A stretch of 9,824 nucleotides of DNA from Actinomycetota bacterium (lineage in GTDB: Bacteria; Actinomycetota; CADDZG01; JAHWKV01), in assembly GCA_019347725.1 (NCBI GenBank), contig JAHWKV010000017.1:1-9824 (forward strand), given 5' to 3'. Numbering within the stretch: the first letter of the stretch is position 1; the number at the start of each line of letters is the position of its first letter. Shown in pieces: positions 1 to 7,623 of the stretch. The translations under genes were made by a program, and so were the position numbers. The notes below the pieces were generated by a model. The model did not search any database. It saw only the letters and a list, made by a program, of their open reading frames with translations, and was not told the origin of the DNA.

Positions 1-824
1 TGAGGAAGGCGCTCCTCGATCCTTTTCCTTAAGGTTTCCAGTTCCGAGGTGGCAACCAGGCAAACCAATGAAGGCCCCGCACCCGAGAGGGCCGTGGGAA
101 CTCCAGCCGCCCTCATTTCGGCGCGCAGGGATTGGGTTTGCTTCATCAGGGGCAAACGGTAGGGCTCGTGCAGGCGATCCTCGGTCACAGCCATCAGGCC
201 CTGCAGCCCGGCGAGTCCCCCCAGAATCGCTACCAGTCCGGCGGTGGCGGCGACGTTGGCGACGGCATCCTCTCTGGAGAAATTTGAAGGCACCGCCTTG
301 CGGGCCGCTCCCGTCTTAAAGCGTTGACCCGCAACGAGGATCATCGGCGAGATCGTTTCCACCGGCGTCATCCTCATCCACTGGGATCCGACGCTGAGCA
401 CCAGGCCGCCCAGCAAAGCGGGCAGAACATTGTCCGGATGCCCCTCAATGCCCGTGGCCAGCTCGGCGAGCATCTGCTCGCTCAAACGGAGATCGCCCAG
501 CGCGTCGGCGCCTACCAGGCCGGCCACGATCGCAGAGGCACTGGCTCCCAGGCCTCGGGCCGAGGGGTACGATCCCACGGTCTCAATCCTGACTGTAGGC
601 AGCGGCTTACCCGCAGCTTCGTAAGCAGCGGCTATAGACCGATGGGTAAGGTTTTTGGGTACAGGATGTCGACGGCCCCGTCCAATGACCTCCGTCTCAG
701 CGGAGTGGCTGAGCTTAATGGTGAGGTGGGCACCCAGTGCAGCCCCCAGGCAGTCGAAACCGGGACCCAAGTTGGCGGTGGTGGCGGGCACCCGCACGGT
801 AATCCCACCGGACGCCTCACTCAA
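1..824 (-). CDS. thrB: Homoserine kinase, partial (C-terminus outside window)
   Basis: ATP-dependent phosphorylation of L-homoserine to O-phosphohomoserine, the substrate of the threonine synthase encoded just upstream; cytoplasmic, GHMP kinase superfamily. I translated the minus strand from 824 to 1 without meeting a stop. The N-terminal part has TTANLGPGFDCLGAAL, the substrate-binding start of the family. The phosphate-binding loop is PSARGLGASASAIVAG, where GLGASAS replaces the commoner GLGSSA. The C-terminal glycine-rich motif AAGVPTALSGAGPSLVCL is near the window edge. About 274 codons are present; the family is usually near 300, so only a short tail is missing. I chose the TTG at 824-822, which overlaps the thrC stop as TTGA and suggests translational coupling. 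A GTG at 797-795, with GGTGGG before it, is the main alternative and would shorten the protein by nine residues. Last visible gene of the hom-thrC-thrB operon. Confidence 0.95.
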   Translation of the reverse strand, partial: MSEASGGITVRVPATTANLGPGFDCLGAALGAHLTIKLSHSAETEVIGRGRRHPVPKNLTHRSIAAAYEAAGKPLPTVRIETVGSYPSARGLGASASAIVAGLVGADALGDLRLSEQMLAELATGIEGHPDNVLPALLGGLVLSVGSQWMRMTPVETISPMILVAGQRFKTGAARKAVPSNFSREDAVANVAATAGLVAILGGLAGLQGLMAVTEDRLHEPYRLPLMKQTQSLRAEMRAAGVPTALSGAGPSLVCLVATSELETLRKRIEERLP

Positions 825-1867
825 AAGCCGAAGGCCCGGGCTACCGTATCTATGTTCGCCTCGACCAGCTCGGGCCGTGGCGCTCCTGAAATCGCCCAGC
901 TAGGGTCCTTGAGGCCGTGACCGGTCAGGACGCACACAGCAGTCTTACCCTTCTCCAGGCGACCCTCAGCGCTTAGCTGGAGCAATCCCGCAACAGGGGC
1001 CGACGAAGCCAGCTCTGCGAACACCCCTTCGAAGGCGAGCAAGCGGTAAGCCTCGAGAATCGATCGGTCGCTGACCGAGCAGATCTGTCCCCCCGACTCG
1101 GACGCAGCATTGTTGGCGCCCTCCCAGGAGGCGGGGCGTCCGATACGGATGGCGGTTGCAATGGTCTTGGGGGACTCGACCGGGTAACCCAACACTATGG
1201 GGGCAGACCCCTGTGCTTGGAACCCGAACATCTGCGGCAGTGAGCCGATGAGGCCGTCCGCCTTGTACTCTCGATAGCCTCGCCAGTAGGAGGTGATGTT
1301 CCCGGCGTTTCCGACCGGTATCAGGTGGTAGTCGGGCGCCCGCTCGAGGCGGTCGCAGATCTCGAAGGCGCCGGTCTTTTGCCCCTCCAGACGGTAGGGG
1401 TTCGTCGAGTTGACGACCACGACCGGATACGGCCCCTCCAGCTTGCGGGTGATCTCGAAAGCCTGGTCGAAGTTTCCCTTAATCTCAACCACCTTGGCCC
1501 CGTGTACCAGCGCCTGCGCCAGCTTTCCCGACGCCACGTTGCCCGACGGGATGAGAACCACACAAAGCATTCCGGCCCTTGCCGCGTATGCGGCTGCCGA
1601 GGCAGATGTGTTACCGGTTGAGGCGCACACTACAGCCTCAGCCCCAGAGGCGGCTGCCTTGGTGATGGCCATCGTCATGCCGCGGTCCTTGAAGCTACCG
1701 GTCGGGTTGGTCCCTTCGTACTTGAGGTAAACCTCCAACCCGGTTTTCTCCGAGAGTCTCTGCGAGTGGAGCAAGGGCGTGTTGCCCTCCCCCAGCGTGA
1801 CGATGTGGGTACCGTCATCGACATCCAAACGTGACCGATACTGCTCGATTACCCCTCGCCAGGTCAC
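821..1867 (-). CDS. thrC: Threonine synthase
   Basis: PLP-dependent conversion of O-phosphohomoserine to L-threonine plus phosphate, the last step of the pathway; cytoplasmic. The 348-residue protein matches the short (class II-type, about 350 aa) actinobacterial and Bacillus enzymes. The PLP-binding lysine is K60 in NPTGSFKDRGMT. The asparagine-containing loop STGNTSASAAAYAARAG (residues 83-99) and the phosphate-holding PVGNAGNITSYWRGY (184-198) follow. GVFAELASSAPVAGL near residues 281-295 and VLTGHGLKD (313-321) complete the fold-type II pattern. The start is a GTG at 1867-1865 that shares one base with the TAG stop of hom (TAGTG), so translation is probably coupled. At the other end its TGA stop overlaps the thrB start. 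No internal frameshift or missing key residue was seen. Confidence 0.97.
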   Translation of the reverse strand: MTWRGVIEQYRSRLDVDDGTHIVTLGEGNTPLLHSQRLSEKTGLEVYLKYEGTNPTGSFKDRGMTMAITKAAASGAEAVVCASTGNTSASAAAYAARAGMLCVVLIPSGNVASGKLAQALVHGAKVVEIKGNFDQAFEITRKLEGPYPVVVVNSTNPYRLEGQKTGAFEICDRLERAPDYHLIPVGNAGNITSYWRGYREYKADGLIGSLPQMFGFQAQGSAPIVLGYPVESPKTIATAIRIGRPASWEGANNAASESGGQICSVSDRSILEAYRLLAFEGVFAELASSAPVAGLLQLSAEGRLEKGKTAVCVLTGHGLKDPSWAISGAPRPELVEANIDTVARAFGF

Positions 1868-3156
1868 TAATCTTCCGCCGACTGGACCCGCATCGAAGAC
1901 ACGACGTCCTCGACGATATCCAGATGCCTAAGTGCGGTCAGCAGCGCTTGGAAGTTCTGCTCCAGGGCGGTGTGGGTGACCATGATGAGGCTGGCCTCGT
2001 CGCCGAAGCCTTCCTGCAGGACGCTGCGGATGCTTACGTCGTTATCGGTAAAGGCCTGCGACACCTGCGCCAGCACACCCGGCCGGTCGGCGATCCGCAG
2101 AAGCACGTAGTACTGGCTCCGAGTCTTATTCATCGGCCGTACCTTGGCGGTTCCGGTGCTTGCGTGACGGACTCCTGTGCCGCCGCCCACTATATGGCGA
2201 GCAACATCGATAACGTCACCGATCACCGATATTGCCGTGGGTCCGCCACCTGCTCCGCGCCCATAGAACATCACCTCGCCGACCTTGTCTCCCTCGACAA
2301 AAATGGCGTTGAGGTTATCGCGGACCGATGCCAGAGGGTGCGTTGCCGGGATCATGGCCGGGTGCACCCGCATGGCTATCTCGCCGTCTACTTTCTCGGC
2401 AATCGCCAGCAGCTTCACCGCGTACCCGAGATTCTCGGCAAAAGCGATATCGGCCAGAGTAACTTTCGTGATGCCTTCCCGGTAGACGTCGCCCGCGACC
2501 ACATTCGCGTTGAAGGCGATGCTTGCCAAGATCGACAATTTAGCGGCTGCGTCGAAGCCCTCGATATCGGCGGTCGGGTCCAACTCCGAGTAGCCAAGAT
2601 TCTGAGCTTCGGCCAGCGCCTCGCCGAACTCCATCTCCTCCTCGCTCATCTTGGTGAGGATGTAATTGGTCGTGCCGTTGAGGATCCCGACGATACGCTC
2701 CACGCTCTCGCCGGCCAGCGACTCCTTGAGGGGTCGAACGATGGGCACACCACCGGCCACCGCAGCCTCAAAGCTGAACTCGACCTCGGCCCGGTCGGCT
2801 GCGTCGAACAGCTCCTTACCAAGGGTCCCGATCAGCTCCTTGTTGGCGCTGATCACATGCTTTCCCGCGGCAAATGCCTCCAGAATTAGCGTTCGCGCAG
2901 GCTCTATCCCGCCCATGACTTCGATGATCACCTGGATGTCAGGATCCGAGACCACGTCGGTAGCGTTGTCAGTGAAAACTGAGTCCGGCAAGACCACGTT
3001 CCGATCCTTGCCGAGATTGCGAACCGCCACCTTGCGGATCTCCAAGCGAGCGCCGACCCGCTGTGTTATCTCTTTCTCGTGTGCTGCAAGAGTCTGCGCC
3101 ACCTCTGCGCCGACGATGCCGCACCCGAGCAATCCAATACCAACCGCATCTGCCAT
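1867..3156 (-). CDS. hom: Homoserine dehydrogenase with C-terminal ACT domain
   Basis: NAD(P)H-dependent reduction of aspartate-4-semialdehyde to L-homoserine, the branch point toward threonine and methionine; cytoplasmic. The 429-residue protein begins with a Rossmann nucleotide-binding motif, GLLGCGIVG (residues 8-16). SANKELIG around K106 is the conserved segment contacting cofactor and substrate. The catalytic domain follows with GILNGTTNYIL (157-167) and DPTADIEGFDAAAK (193-206), which carries the conserved acidic residues and the lysine K206. Residues about 349-425 form an ACT domain (YYVLLRIADRPGVLAQV), the module through which L-threonine inhibits this family, so feedback control is likely. 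There is no fused aspartokinase. The ATG at 3156 sits just before the Rossmann strand, which supports it even though no clear Shine-Dalgarno is visible. First gene of the threonine operon, 49 bp after the DUF4235-like gene. Confidence 0.97.
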   Translation of the reverse strand: MADAVGIGLLGCGIVGAEVAQTLAAHEKEITQRVGARLEIRKVAVRNLGKDRNVVLPDSVFTDNATDVVSDPDIQVIIEVMGGIEPARTLILEAFAAGKHVISANKELIGTLGKELFDAADRAEVEFSFEAAVAGGVPIVRPLKESLAGESVERIVGILNGTTNYILTKMSEEEMEFGEALAEAQNLGYSELDPTADIEGFDAAAKLSILASIAFNANVVAGDVYREGITKVTLADIAFAENLGYAVKLLAIAEKVDGEIAMRVHPAMIPATHPLASVRDNLNAIFVEGDKVGEVMFYGRGAGGGPTAISVIGDVIDVARHIVGGGTGVRHASTGTAKVRPMNKTRSQYYVLLRIADRPGVLAQVSQAFTDNDVSIRSVLQEGFGDEASLIMVTHTALEQNFQALLTALRHLDIVEDVVSSMRVQSAED

Positions 3157-3205
3157 AGTGCGAAGAACCTATCTTTCCCCGAACCCGTTCGACAACCCGA
3201 ACAAA

Positions 3206-3478
3206 CTAACCGGAATCGGTCTGCGAGTCCTCATCCTTCACCAACGGGGAGGCCAGCTCCCTAGCCAGCTCGCGGGCCATTCCGACCGCAGCGGCTGTTA
3301 CGCCCATCCAGGCGATCTTATTAGCCATCGAGGCGTCGTCCGCTTCGGGCAGGGGACGATGAAGTCCCTTGGTCCACAGCTTCTCGGCAGCTACCTGGGC
3401 GAGCTTAGCGGCAACCACGCCCAACGCCAGGGCCAAGGCCTTGCTGCCCAGCCCCCCTTGCCGTTCGGTCTTAGTCAT
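3206..3478 (-). CDS. Small DUF4235-like membrane protein
   Basis: Predicted 90-residue protein of unknown function. Two hydrophobic alanine-rich segments, about residues 13-30 and 51-68, are separated by a charged linker (KGLHRPLPEADD), and the tail is charged and polar. This arrangement, with a KLWTKG-like motif after the first helix, resembles the actinobacterial DUF4235 family of small membrane proteins; I base this on pattern, not on a search. The start is well supported: GGGAGG at 3491-3486 lies 7 nt before the ATG. The TAG stop at 3208-3206 is 49 nt before hom, in the same direction and with no terminator between, so it may be co-transcribed with the threonine genes. I cannot assign a role. 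High alanine and glycine content fits the neighbouring genes, so there is no sign of transfer. Confidence 0.75.
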   Translation of the reverse strand: MTKTERQGGLGSKALALALGVVAAKLAQVAAEKLWTKGLHRPLPEADDASMANKIAWMGVTAAAVGMARELARELASPLVKDEDSQTDSG

Positions 3479-3485
3479 AATCCTG

Positions 3486-3491
3486 CCTCCC
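3486..3491 (-). promoter_or_regulatory. Ribosome binding site of the DUF4235-like gene
   Basis: GGGAGG on the minus strand, 7 nt before the ATG at 3478. It is one of the few strong Shine-Dalgarno sequences in the window and fixes the start of this small gene. Confidence 0.7.
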
Positions 3492-3503
3492 GTATATCGC
3501 CGG

Positions 3504-3565
3504 ACCCTACAGGGTGATCAGGGTCGGGCGCGACTCATAGATTGTAAGACCCTGCACCGATGAGT
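3504..3565 (-). repeat. Cluster of interleaved inverted repeats upstream of the DUF4235-like gene
   Basis: Reading the minus strand in order: ACTCAT (3565-3560), CAGGGTC (3554-3548), ATGAGT (3538-3533), GACCCTG (3525-3519), then the palindrome ACCCTGTAGGGT (3515-3504). The first and third elements are complementary, as are the second and fourth, so the pairs interleave as in a pseudoknot or two alternative hairpins. A TACAAT box at 3547-3542 inside the cluster resembles a -10 element; if it is used, the first half of the cluster would be promoter DNA and not transcript. The function is unknown. Confidence 0.4.
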
Positions 3566-3590
3566 TGCCCTTTATCTGGAACCGCTAACC

Positions 3591-3620
3591 CCCCCGCCCT
3601 GGCGTCGTGGGCCAGCGGGG
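3591..3620. repeat. GC-rich hairpin between rnpB terminator and the DUF4235-like gene
   Basis: On the minus strand CCCCGCTGGC pairs with GCCAGGGCGGGG across a 7-nt loop, giving two 5-bp helices separated by a two-G bulge. No T-run follows on either strand, so it is not an obvious intrinsic terminator. Together with the terminator and the repeats at 3504-3565 it accounts for most of the non-coding stretch 3479-3679; I see no tRNA or other gene there. Confidence 0.4.
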
Positions 3621-3643
3621 CTGCCGTAATCTCCGGTCACCCC

Positions 3644-3677
3644 AAAAGGCGGAGGAGCCCCGTCTCCGGGGCCCTCC
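3644..3677 (-). terminator. Rho-independent terminator of rnpB
   Basis: On the minus strand, immediately after the RNase P RNA, GGAGGGCCCCG and CGGGGCTCCTCC (3677-3651) form a stem of about 11 bp, with one bulged T and a GAGA tetraloop. GCC and TTTT (3647-3644) follow. Position and structure both fit termination of rnpB transcription before the DUF4235-like gene. Confidence 0.8.
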
Positions 3678-3679
3678 AT

Positions 3680-4072
<393 letters not shown>

Positions 4073-4076
4073 TTAT

Positions 4077-4082
4077 AGTTTA
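4077..4082 (-). promoter_or_regulatory. Possible -10 element of rnpB
   Basis: TAAACT on the minus strand ends a few bases before the inferred 5' end of RNase P RNA at about 4072. I find no convincing -35 at 16-18 bp upstream. The site lies inside the 3' part of the membrane-protein reading frame. Confidence 0.3.
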
Positions 4083-4644
4083 CGCTCGTTGCCTCCGGGC
4101 GTCTGCGCTGCGACAGCCGGCCTTTGCGGATGAAGTCCCGTCGAAGAGACCGATCCTGCAAACCAAAGACCTTCCACATAAAAGCCAGCAAAGCCAGCCC
4201 CACCAACTCCATACCCATTACCCGTAGGTCGGTAAGAGCTCTTAGCACTGCCTCCAGCCAGTAGGTCCCGATGGGATCGGTGGGGAAGCTGGTTGAGAAC
4301 AGCGGCCAGAACAGCGTTACCGGATCGCTCCACACGCCGTCCAAGGCCAGGTGAATGAGCGCTGCAATGGGCAGGATGAACCACCGGCGGGCCGTCTCAC
4401 CGCGCAAAGTTAGCTGAATTCCCAACAGCAGCACGATGACGAACAACAGCGTATGCCCGAAAAGCCGGCCGGTTTGAAACTGCGCTTCGAATAAGATCCG
4501 GCCGATAGGCTTATCTATCAAGTCGGGCAGAATTGCGCCGAGCAGGACTACCCGGTAGTCGATGCGCCTGACTCCAAGCGTCACCAAGATGAGGGCCGCG
4601 GTGACGCCCGTGTGCCAAAAGATCATCGGTTGGCTCTCACGCCG

Positions 4645-5100
4645 CTACAGCAGGGTTTGCTGCCCCGCCTGCGGGGACGAGGGCTCGGCGTCCCGACATG
4701 CATCCATACCTTCGTTGCTCAAGCGGTCGGCATGCTTGTTGCGCTCTCTTGGTATGGCCTGAAATTCGATGGAATGGAACTGGGAAGCCAGCTGCTCGGC
4801 GGTGGCGTGCAAAGGCTTGAGCCCCGGGTTCTTCACCTTGAAAGCGCCGCGCATCTGCTGGACTACCAGCGTGGAGTCCATGAACACGGCGAGCCTTTCG
4901 ACGCCGTTGCGAAGAGCAGTCCTCAGACCCTCTATCAAACCCTCGTACTCGGCCACGTTGTTGGTCGCCCAGCCGATCGCCCTGGCAACCTCCTCCACCA
5001 GCCGGCCGTCCGCGGTCTGCAGAACCACGCCGAAGCCGGCCGGGCCCGGGTTGCCGCGGGCTCCCCCGTCGGTGAACAGGTGGTGGGTAGGGACAGCCAA
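4645..5100 (-). CDS. Ribonuclease H-like protein (RNase HI / RVT_3 type)
   Basis: Predicted nuclease cutting the RNA strand of RNA-DNA hybrids; cytoplasmic. From the TTG at 5100 the protein has 151 residues with the expected acidic tetrad: TDGGARGNPGPAGFG (D11), NNVAEYEGLIEGL (E51), FMDSTLVVQQM (D75) and RERNKHADRLSNE (D125). Similarity is to the N-terminal RNase H domain of mycobacterial Rv2228c, which is fused to a phosphatase domain; here the gene stops after the RNase H domain. The same frame is open up to a GTG at 5148, which would overlap the preceding gene by 43 nt and add a Cys/Arg-rich leader. I prefer the TTG because family members begin only a few residues before the first catalytic Asp. 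No Shine-Dalgarno is visible at either start, so translation probably depends on coupling with the zinc-ribbon gene. Confidence 0.9.
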   Translation of the reverse strand: MAVPTHHLFTDGGARGNPGPAGFGVVLQTADGRLVEEVARAIGWATNNVAEYEGLIEGLRTALRNGVERLAVFMDSTLVVQQMRGAFKVKNPGLKPLHATAEQLASQFHSIEFQAIPRERNKHADRLSNEGMDACRDAEPSSPQAGQQTLL

Positions 5101-5105
5101 CGCGT

Positions 5106-5843
5106 TCAGTCTTGCTTGCGGTCGACAACTACGAGTATGCGGCCGCACTCGTCACAACGCACCAGTCCGTTAGCCTTGCGGACCCGCTCCACCTCCTGAG
5201 CTGGAAGCTTCATGTGGCACCCCATACAGGTGGAGCCTTGCAGCGGTGCGGCGCCGACACCGCTTTTAGTCGAGCGCAGCCCTTCGTAATACCCAACAAG
5301 GTCCCCCGGAAGCCTCGGCGCCCAACTCGCCCGGGAGTCTTTCTGGGCATCGAGCTCCTTGGACACCTCCGCGCTGGCCTCATCCCGTTTTTGTGTGACG
5401 GACTGGATCTGCTGCTGGAGTTGGTCCAGATCGACGCGCATGGCATCGATCGTGCCCTCGAGAGTCTCCCTCTCCTGCATAACCTCGAGGTCGTCGTCCT
5501 CAAAGCGGTCCTTGCGCCGTTTGAGTGACTCAATCTCGGCGGCCAGTCCGGAAAGCTCACGAACATTGGAGATATCTCCGGAGTTCATCCGCTTTTGCTC
5601 GTACTCAATCTTTTGCGTGCAGCCGTCGATCTCGTGCTCCAGCTTGCGCTGCCGGCCGAGGACCTCGTCCAGCTCGGCCTCGCGCTCGGCCGTCTTTCGC
5701 TCCAGGTCCCGATAGCGTTGCTCCAGATCCTCCAGCTCCCTCTGCTCGGGCAAGCTGCCCAGGCGCGCTTGCAGTTGATCCACACTCGAATCGATTTTCT
5801 GAAGCTTGAGAAGGTCGAACAACTGCTGCTGGGAGGCATCCAT
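5106..5843 (-). CDS. CT398/Rv2229c-like coiled-coil protein with C4 zinc ribbon
   Basis: Function not established; family members are conserved coiled-coil proteins with a C-terminal zinc ribbon, suspected of binding nucleic acids or proteins. Residues about 5-170 are almost continuous heptad-rich coiled coil, full of E, R, Q and L, with the loop NSGDISNVRELSGLAAEI (residues 87-104) that is typical of the family. RLPGDLVGYYEGLR (177-190) links to the zinc ribbon, CMGCH at C206/C209 and CDECGRIL at C230/C233, so all four metal ligands are present. At 245 residues it is of normal length. The ATG is two bases after the purN stop (TAGCGATG), which implies an operon. The pairing with an RNase H gene immediately downstream is also found in mycobacteria, suggesting a shared role around RNA or DNA processing. 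Confidence 0.9.
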   Translation of the reverse strand: MDASQQQLFDLLKLQKIDSSVDQLQARLGSLPEQRELEDLEQRYRDLERKTAEREAELDEVLGRQRKLEHEIDGCTQKIEYEQKRMNSGDISNVRELSGLAAEIESLKRRKDRFEDDDLEVMQERETLEGTIDAMRVDLDQLQQQIQSVTQKRDEASAEVSKELDAQKDSRASWAPRLPGDLVGYYEGLRSTKSGVGAAPLQGSTCMGCHMKLPAQEVERVRKANGLVRCDECGRILVVVDRKQD

Positions 5844-5845
5844 CG

Positions 5846-6460
5846 CTACAGTTTACTTAGGTTGATTTCTCCCGAGGCAATCCGCCGGAGAGTATCGACA
5901 TACAAAACGTGCTCTTGCTCGAGCACGCGCTGCGCAAGGCGTTCCGGGCTGTCCCCCGGCAGCACGGCCACCTCGCATTGAGCGACGATCGGGCCCCGGT
6001 CGTACTCTTCATCCACCAAGTGGATGGTGATTCCGGTTGTGACCTCGCCCGCCTCGAGTACAGCCTCGTGTACGCGCCGGCCGTACATACCTACACCCCC
6101 GTGCTTGGGCAACAACGCCGGGTGAATGTTCAAAATTCGGCCGGCGAACCGCCGGAGCGTGATCGGACCTACCTTCTTCATATATCCGGCAAGCGCGACC
6201 ACGTCGACACCGTGGTCCTCCAGCAGCTGTGCTATCCCGGCGTCCAGGTCGGCGGGGTCGGGATGGGTCTTTCCGCTGCGGTAGAAGTGGGGAATAAAGT
6301 GCTCGCCTGCGCGCTTTAAAGCCGTGGACTCTGCGTTATTGGAGATGACCACCCGCACCCGGGCGTCCAATTGACCCTGCTCGCACGCGTCGATGATCGC
6401 CTGTAGATTGCTGCCGCCATGCGAGGCAAGGACACCAATATTCACCTTATCCACCTGCAT
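5846..6460 (-). CDS. purN: Phosphoribosylglycinamide formyltransferase
   Basis: Transfers a formyl group from 10-formyltetrahydrofolate to GAR in the third step of purine synthesis; cytoplasmic. The 204-residue protein opens with NIGVLASHGGSNLQAII (residues 7-23), the GAR-binding start, then VISNNAES. The catalytic triad is intact: N111 and H113 in ILNIHPALLPKHGG and D154 in HLVDEEYDRGPIVAQ. The loop GGVGMYGRRVHEAVL (121-135) has the GMYG form seen in a subgroup of bacterial PurN proteins, rather than the commoner GxxAHxxAL. The ATG at 6460 lacks a good Shine-Dalgarno; an in-frame GTG at 6445, with AGGTGGAT before it, is a possible shorter start (MNIGVLAS). Leads a cluster with the zinc-ribbon, RNase H and membrane-protein genes; fba upstream is separated by a terminator. 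No purH is visible next door. Confidence 0.95.
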   Translation of the reverse strand: MQVDKVNIGVLASHGGSNLQAIIDACEQGQLDARVRVVISNNAESTALKRAGEHFIPHFYRSGKTHPDPADLDAGIAQLLEDHGVDVVALAGYMKKVGPITLRRFAGRILNIHPALLPKHGGVGMYGRRVHEAVLEAGEVTTGITIHLVDEEYDRGPIVAQCEVAVLPGDSPERLAQRVLEQEHVLYVDTLRRIASGEINLSKL

Positions 6461-6469
6461 CCAGACTCA

Positions 6470-6488
6470 ACGGCAGGGCGCCAGCCGT
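6470..6488. repeat. Near-palindrome ahead of purN
   Basis: ACGGCAGGGCGCCAGCCGT has 5-bp arms (ACGGC/GCCGT) and further inner G-C pairs. It lies 9 bp before the purN ATG, between the fba terminator and the coding region. It could be an operator or an RNA hairpin near the ribosome binding region; nothing else supports either. No clear -10/-35 pair was found between 6461 and 6508. Confidence 0.3.
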
Positions 6489-6508
6489 CGTGCACTTGCC
6501 GCAGCACT

Positions 6509-6538
6509 AAAAAGGCCGGGGCAACTGCCGCCCCGACC
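6509..6538 (-). terminator. Rho-independent terminator of fba
   Basis: On the minus strand GGTCGGGGC (6538-6530) pairs with GCCCCGGCC (6522-6514) over nine base pairs, one of them G-U, around a 7-nt loop. TTTTT (6513-6509) follows directly. It sits 48 nt after the aldolase stop and separates fba from purN. Confidence 0.88.
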
Positions 6539-6586
6539 CTTTATCGAACAACAGCTTTAACGAACAGGTCCCTTGCTCGGGCAGAT

Positions 6587-7615
6587 TTAGCTGGCCACCT
6601 TGTCCATGTCCGGCGTGTACTTGCCGTAGGTGGCAGCCGAGTTGGCCTTGGCTCGTGACAGCGCCACCGCCTGGCCGGCGGGGATGTTGTCGGAACTGCC
6701 TGCCCAGGTCTTCATGGCAGCCTGCTGCAGGGCACGGCCGTAGGAGAAGGTCAGCGGCCACGGAACTCCGCCGATCTGGTTCATGGCGTTTAGGTGCGCG
6801 GAGGCCTCTTCATCGCCCTGCCCACCGGACAGGAACGCAATCCCCGCGACCGAGGCCGGCACGACTGTCTTCAGGCACGTCAAGGTCATCTCGGCGACCT
6901 CCTGTACCCCGGCCTGGCGCGGCGCCTTAGCGCCGGGTACGACCATGTTTGGCTTGAGAACCATGCCCTCGAACGCCACGCCCTGATCGAACAGCTCGTT
7001 GAACACTTTGTGCAGCGTGCGCTGCGTAATCTCGTAGGTTTGCTCGATGGAGTTTTCTCCGTCCATCAGCACCTCGGGCTCAATGATCGGTACGATGCCC
7101 CGCTCCTGGCATAGGGCCCCATAGCGAGCCAGTGCGTGGGCGTTTACGGACAGGCAGTAGTCCGTGGGAAGGTCGTCGCCGGGCGTGATGACCGCCCGCC
7201 ATTTAGCGAAACGGGCCCCAAGCTCGTAGTACTCCTCCAGCCGGTCCCGAAGACCATCGAGGCCCTCGGTCACTTTCTCCTCCGGCGAGCCCGCAAGCGG
7301 CTTGGCACCGGTGTCGACCTTGATGCCGGGAATGATGCCGACCTTCTTTAGGAACTCGGGAATGGCGGTTCCGTCGCTGGCCTTCTGCCGGATGGTCTCG
7401 TCGTACAGGATGGTGCCGCTAACGTACTGCCCGATACCGTCTGCGGAGAAGAACATCTCACGGTAGGACCGACGGTTCTCTTCGGTCGACTCGATCCCGA
7501 GCTTCGCAAACCGCTTACCAATCGTCGGCGTGCTTTCATCGGCCGCCAGGATGCCCTTTCCAGGTGCCACCATGGCACGGGCGATGTCATTCAATTCCTT
7601 AGTGAGTTCATCCAT
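6587..7615 (-). CDS. fba: Fructose-bisphosphate aldolase, class I
   Basis: Reversible cleavage of fructose-1,6-bisphosphate to dihydroxyacetone phosphate and glyceraldehyde-3-phosphate in glycolysis and gluconeogenesis; cytoplasmic, Schiff-base mechanism, no metal. The 342-residue protein belongs to the class I family better known from animals and plants. KGILAADEST (D25) and GIKVDTG (K99) are followed by FAKWRAV (K138, R140), VPIIEPEVL (E179, E181) and GMVLKPNMV with the Schiff-base K221. FLSGGQ (261-266) and SYGRALQ (R294) hold substrate phosphates. All correspond to the known catalytic residues of rabbit aldolase. It ends at GKYTPDMDKVAS, without the C-terminal extension carrying the catalytic tyrosine of the animal enzymes. 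The ATG has GAGGAG (7629-7624) 8 nt upstream. It has its own promoter and terminator, so it is probably monocistronic, though read-through from the TetR gene upstream is possible. Confidence 0.97.
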   Translation of the reverse strand: MDELTKELNDIARAMVAPGKGILAADESTPTIGKRFAKLGIESTEENRRSYREMFFSADGIGQYVSGTILYDETIRQKASDGTAIPEFLKKVGIIPGIKVDTGAKPLAGSPEEKVTEGLDGLRDRLEEYYELGARFAKWRAVITPGDDLPTDYCLSVNAHALARYGALCQERGIVPIIEPEVLMDGENSIEQTYEITQRTLHKVFNELFDQGVAFEGMVLKPNMVVPGAKAPRQAGVQEVAEMTLTCLKTVVPASVAGIAFLSGGQGDEEASAHLNAMNQIGGVPWPLTFSYGRALQQAAMKTWAGSSDNIPAGQAVALSRAKANSAATYGKYTPDMDKVAS

Positions 7616-7623
7616 TACCTAGG

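Noticed and set aside
324..920. Plus-strand frame of 198 codons over thrB
   Set aside because: It is antisense to the homoserine kinase frame, which is continuous and carries the GHMP motifs.
1831..2889. 352-codon open frame on the plus strand
   Set aside because: It is antisense to hom over nearly its whole length, has no recognisable domain, and the minus strand encodes a clear homoserine dehydrogenase.
2666..3517. 283-codon open frame on the plus strand
   Set aside because: It is a shadow of hom and the DUF4235-like gene; the Ser/Thr/Arg-rich composition is typical of antisense frames in GC-rich DNA.
3500..3570. tRNA-like segment in the repeat cluster
   Set aside because: There is no T-loop consensus (TTCGANTC), no matching acceptor stem and no D-arm; the repeats explain the resemblance.
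4637..5128. Alternative minus-strand frame over the RNase H gene, 163 codons
   Set aside because: It is rich in Arg, Gly and Pro with no motifs; the other frame contains all the RNase H catalytic residues.
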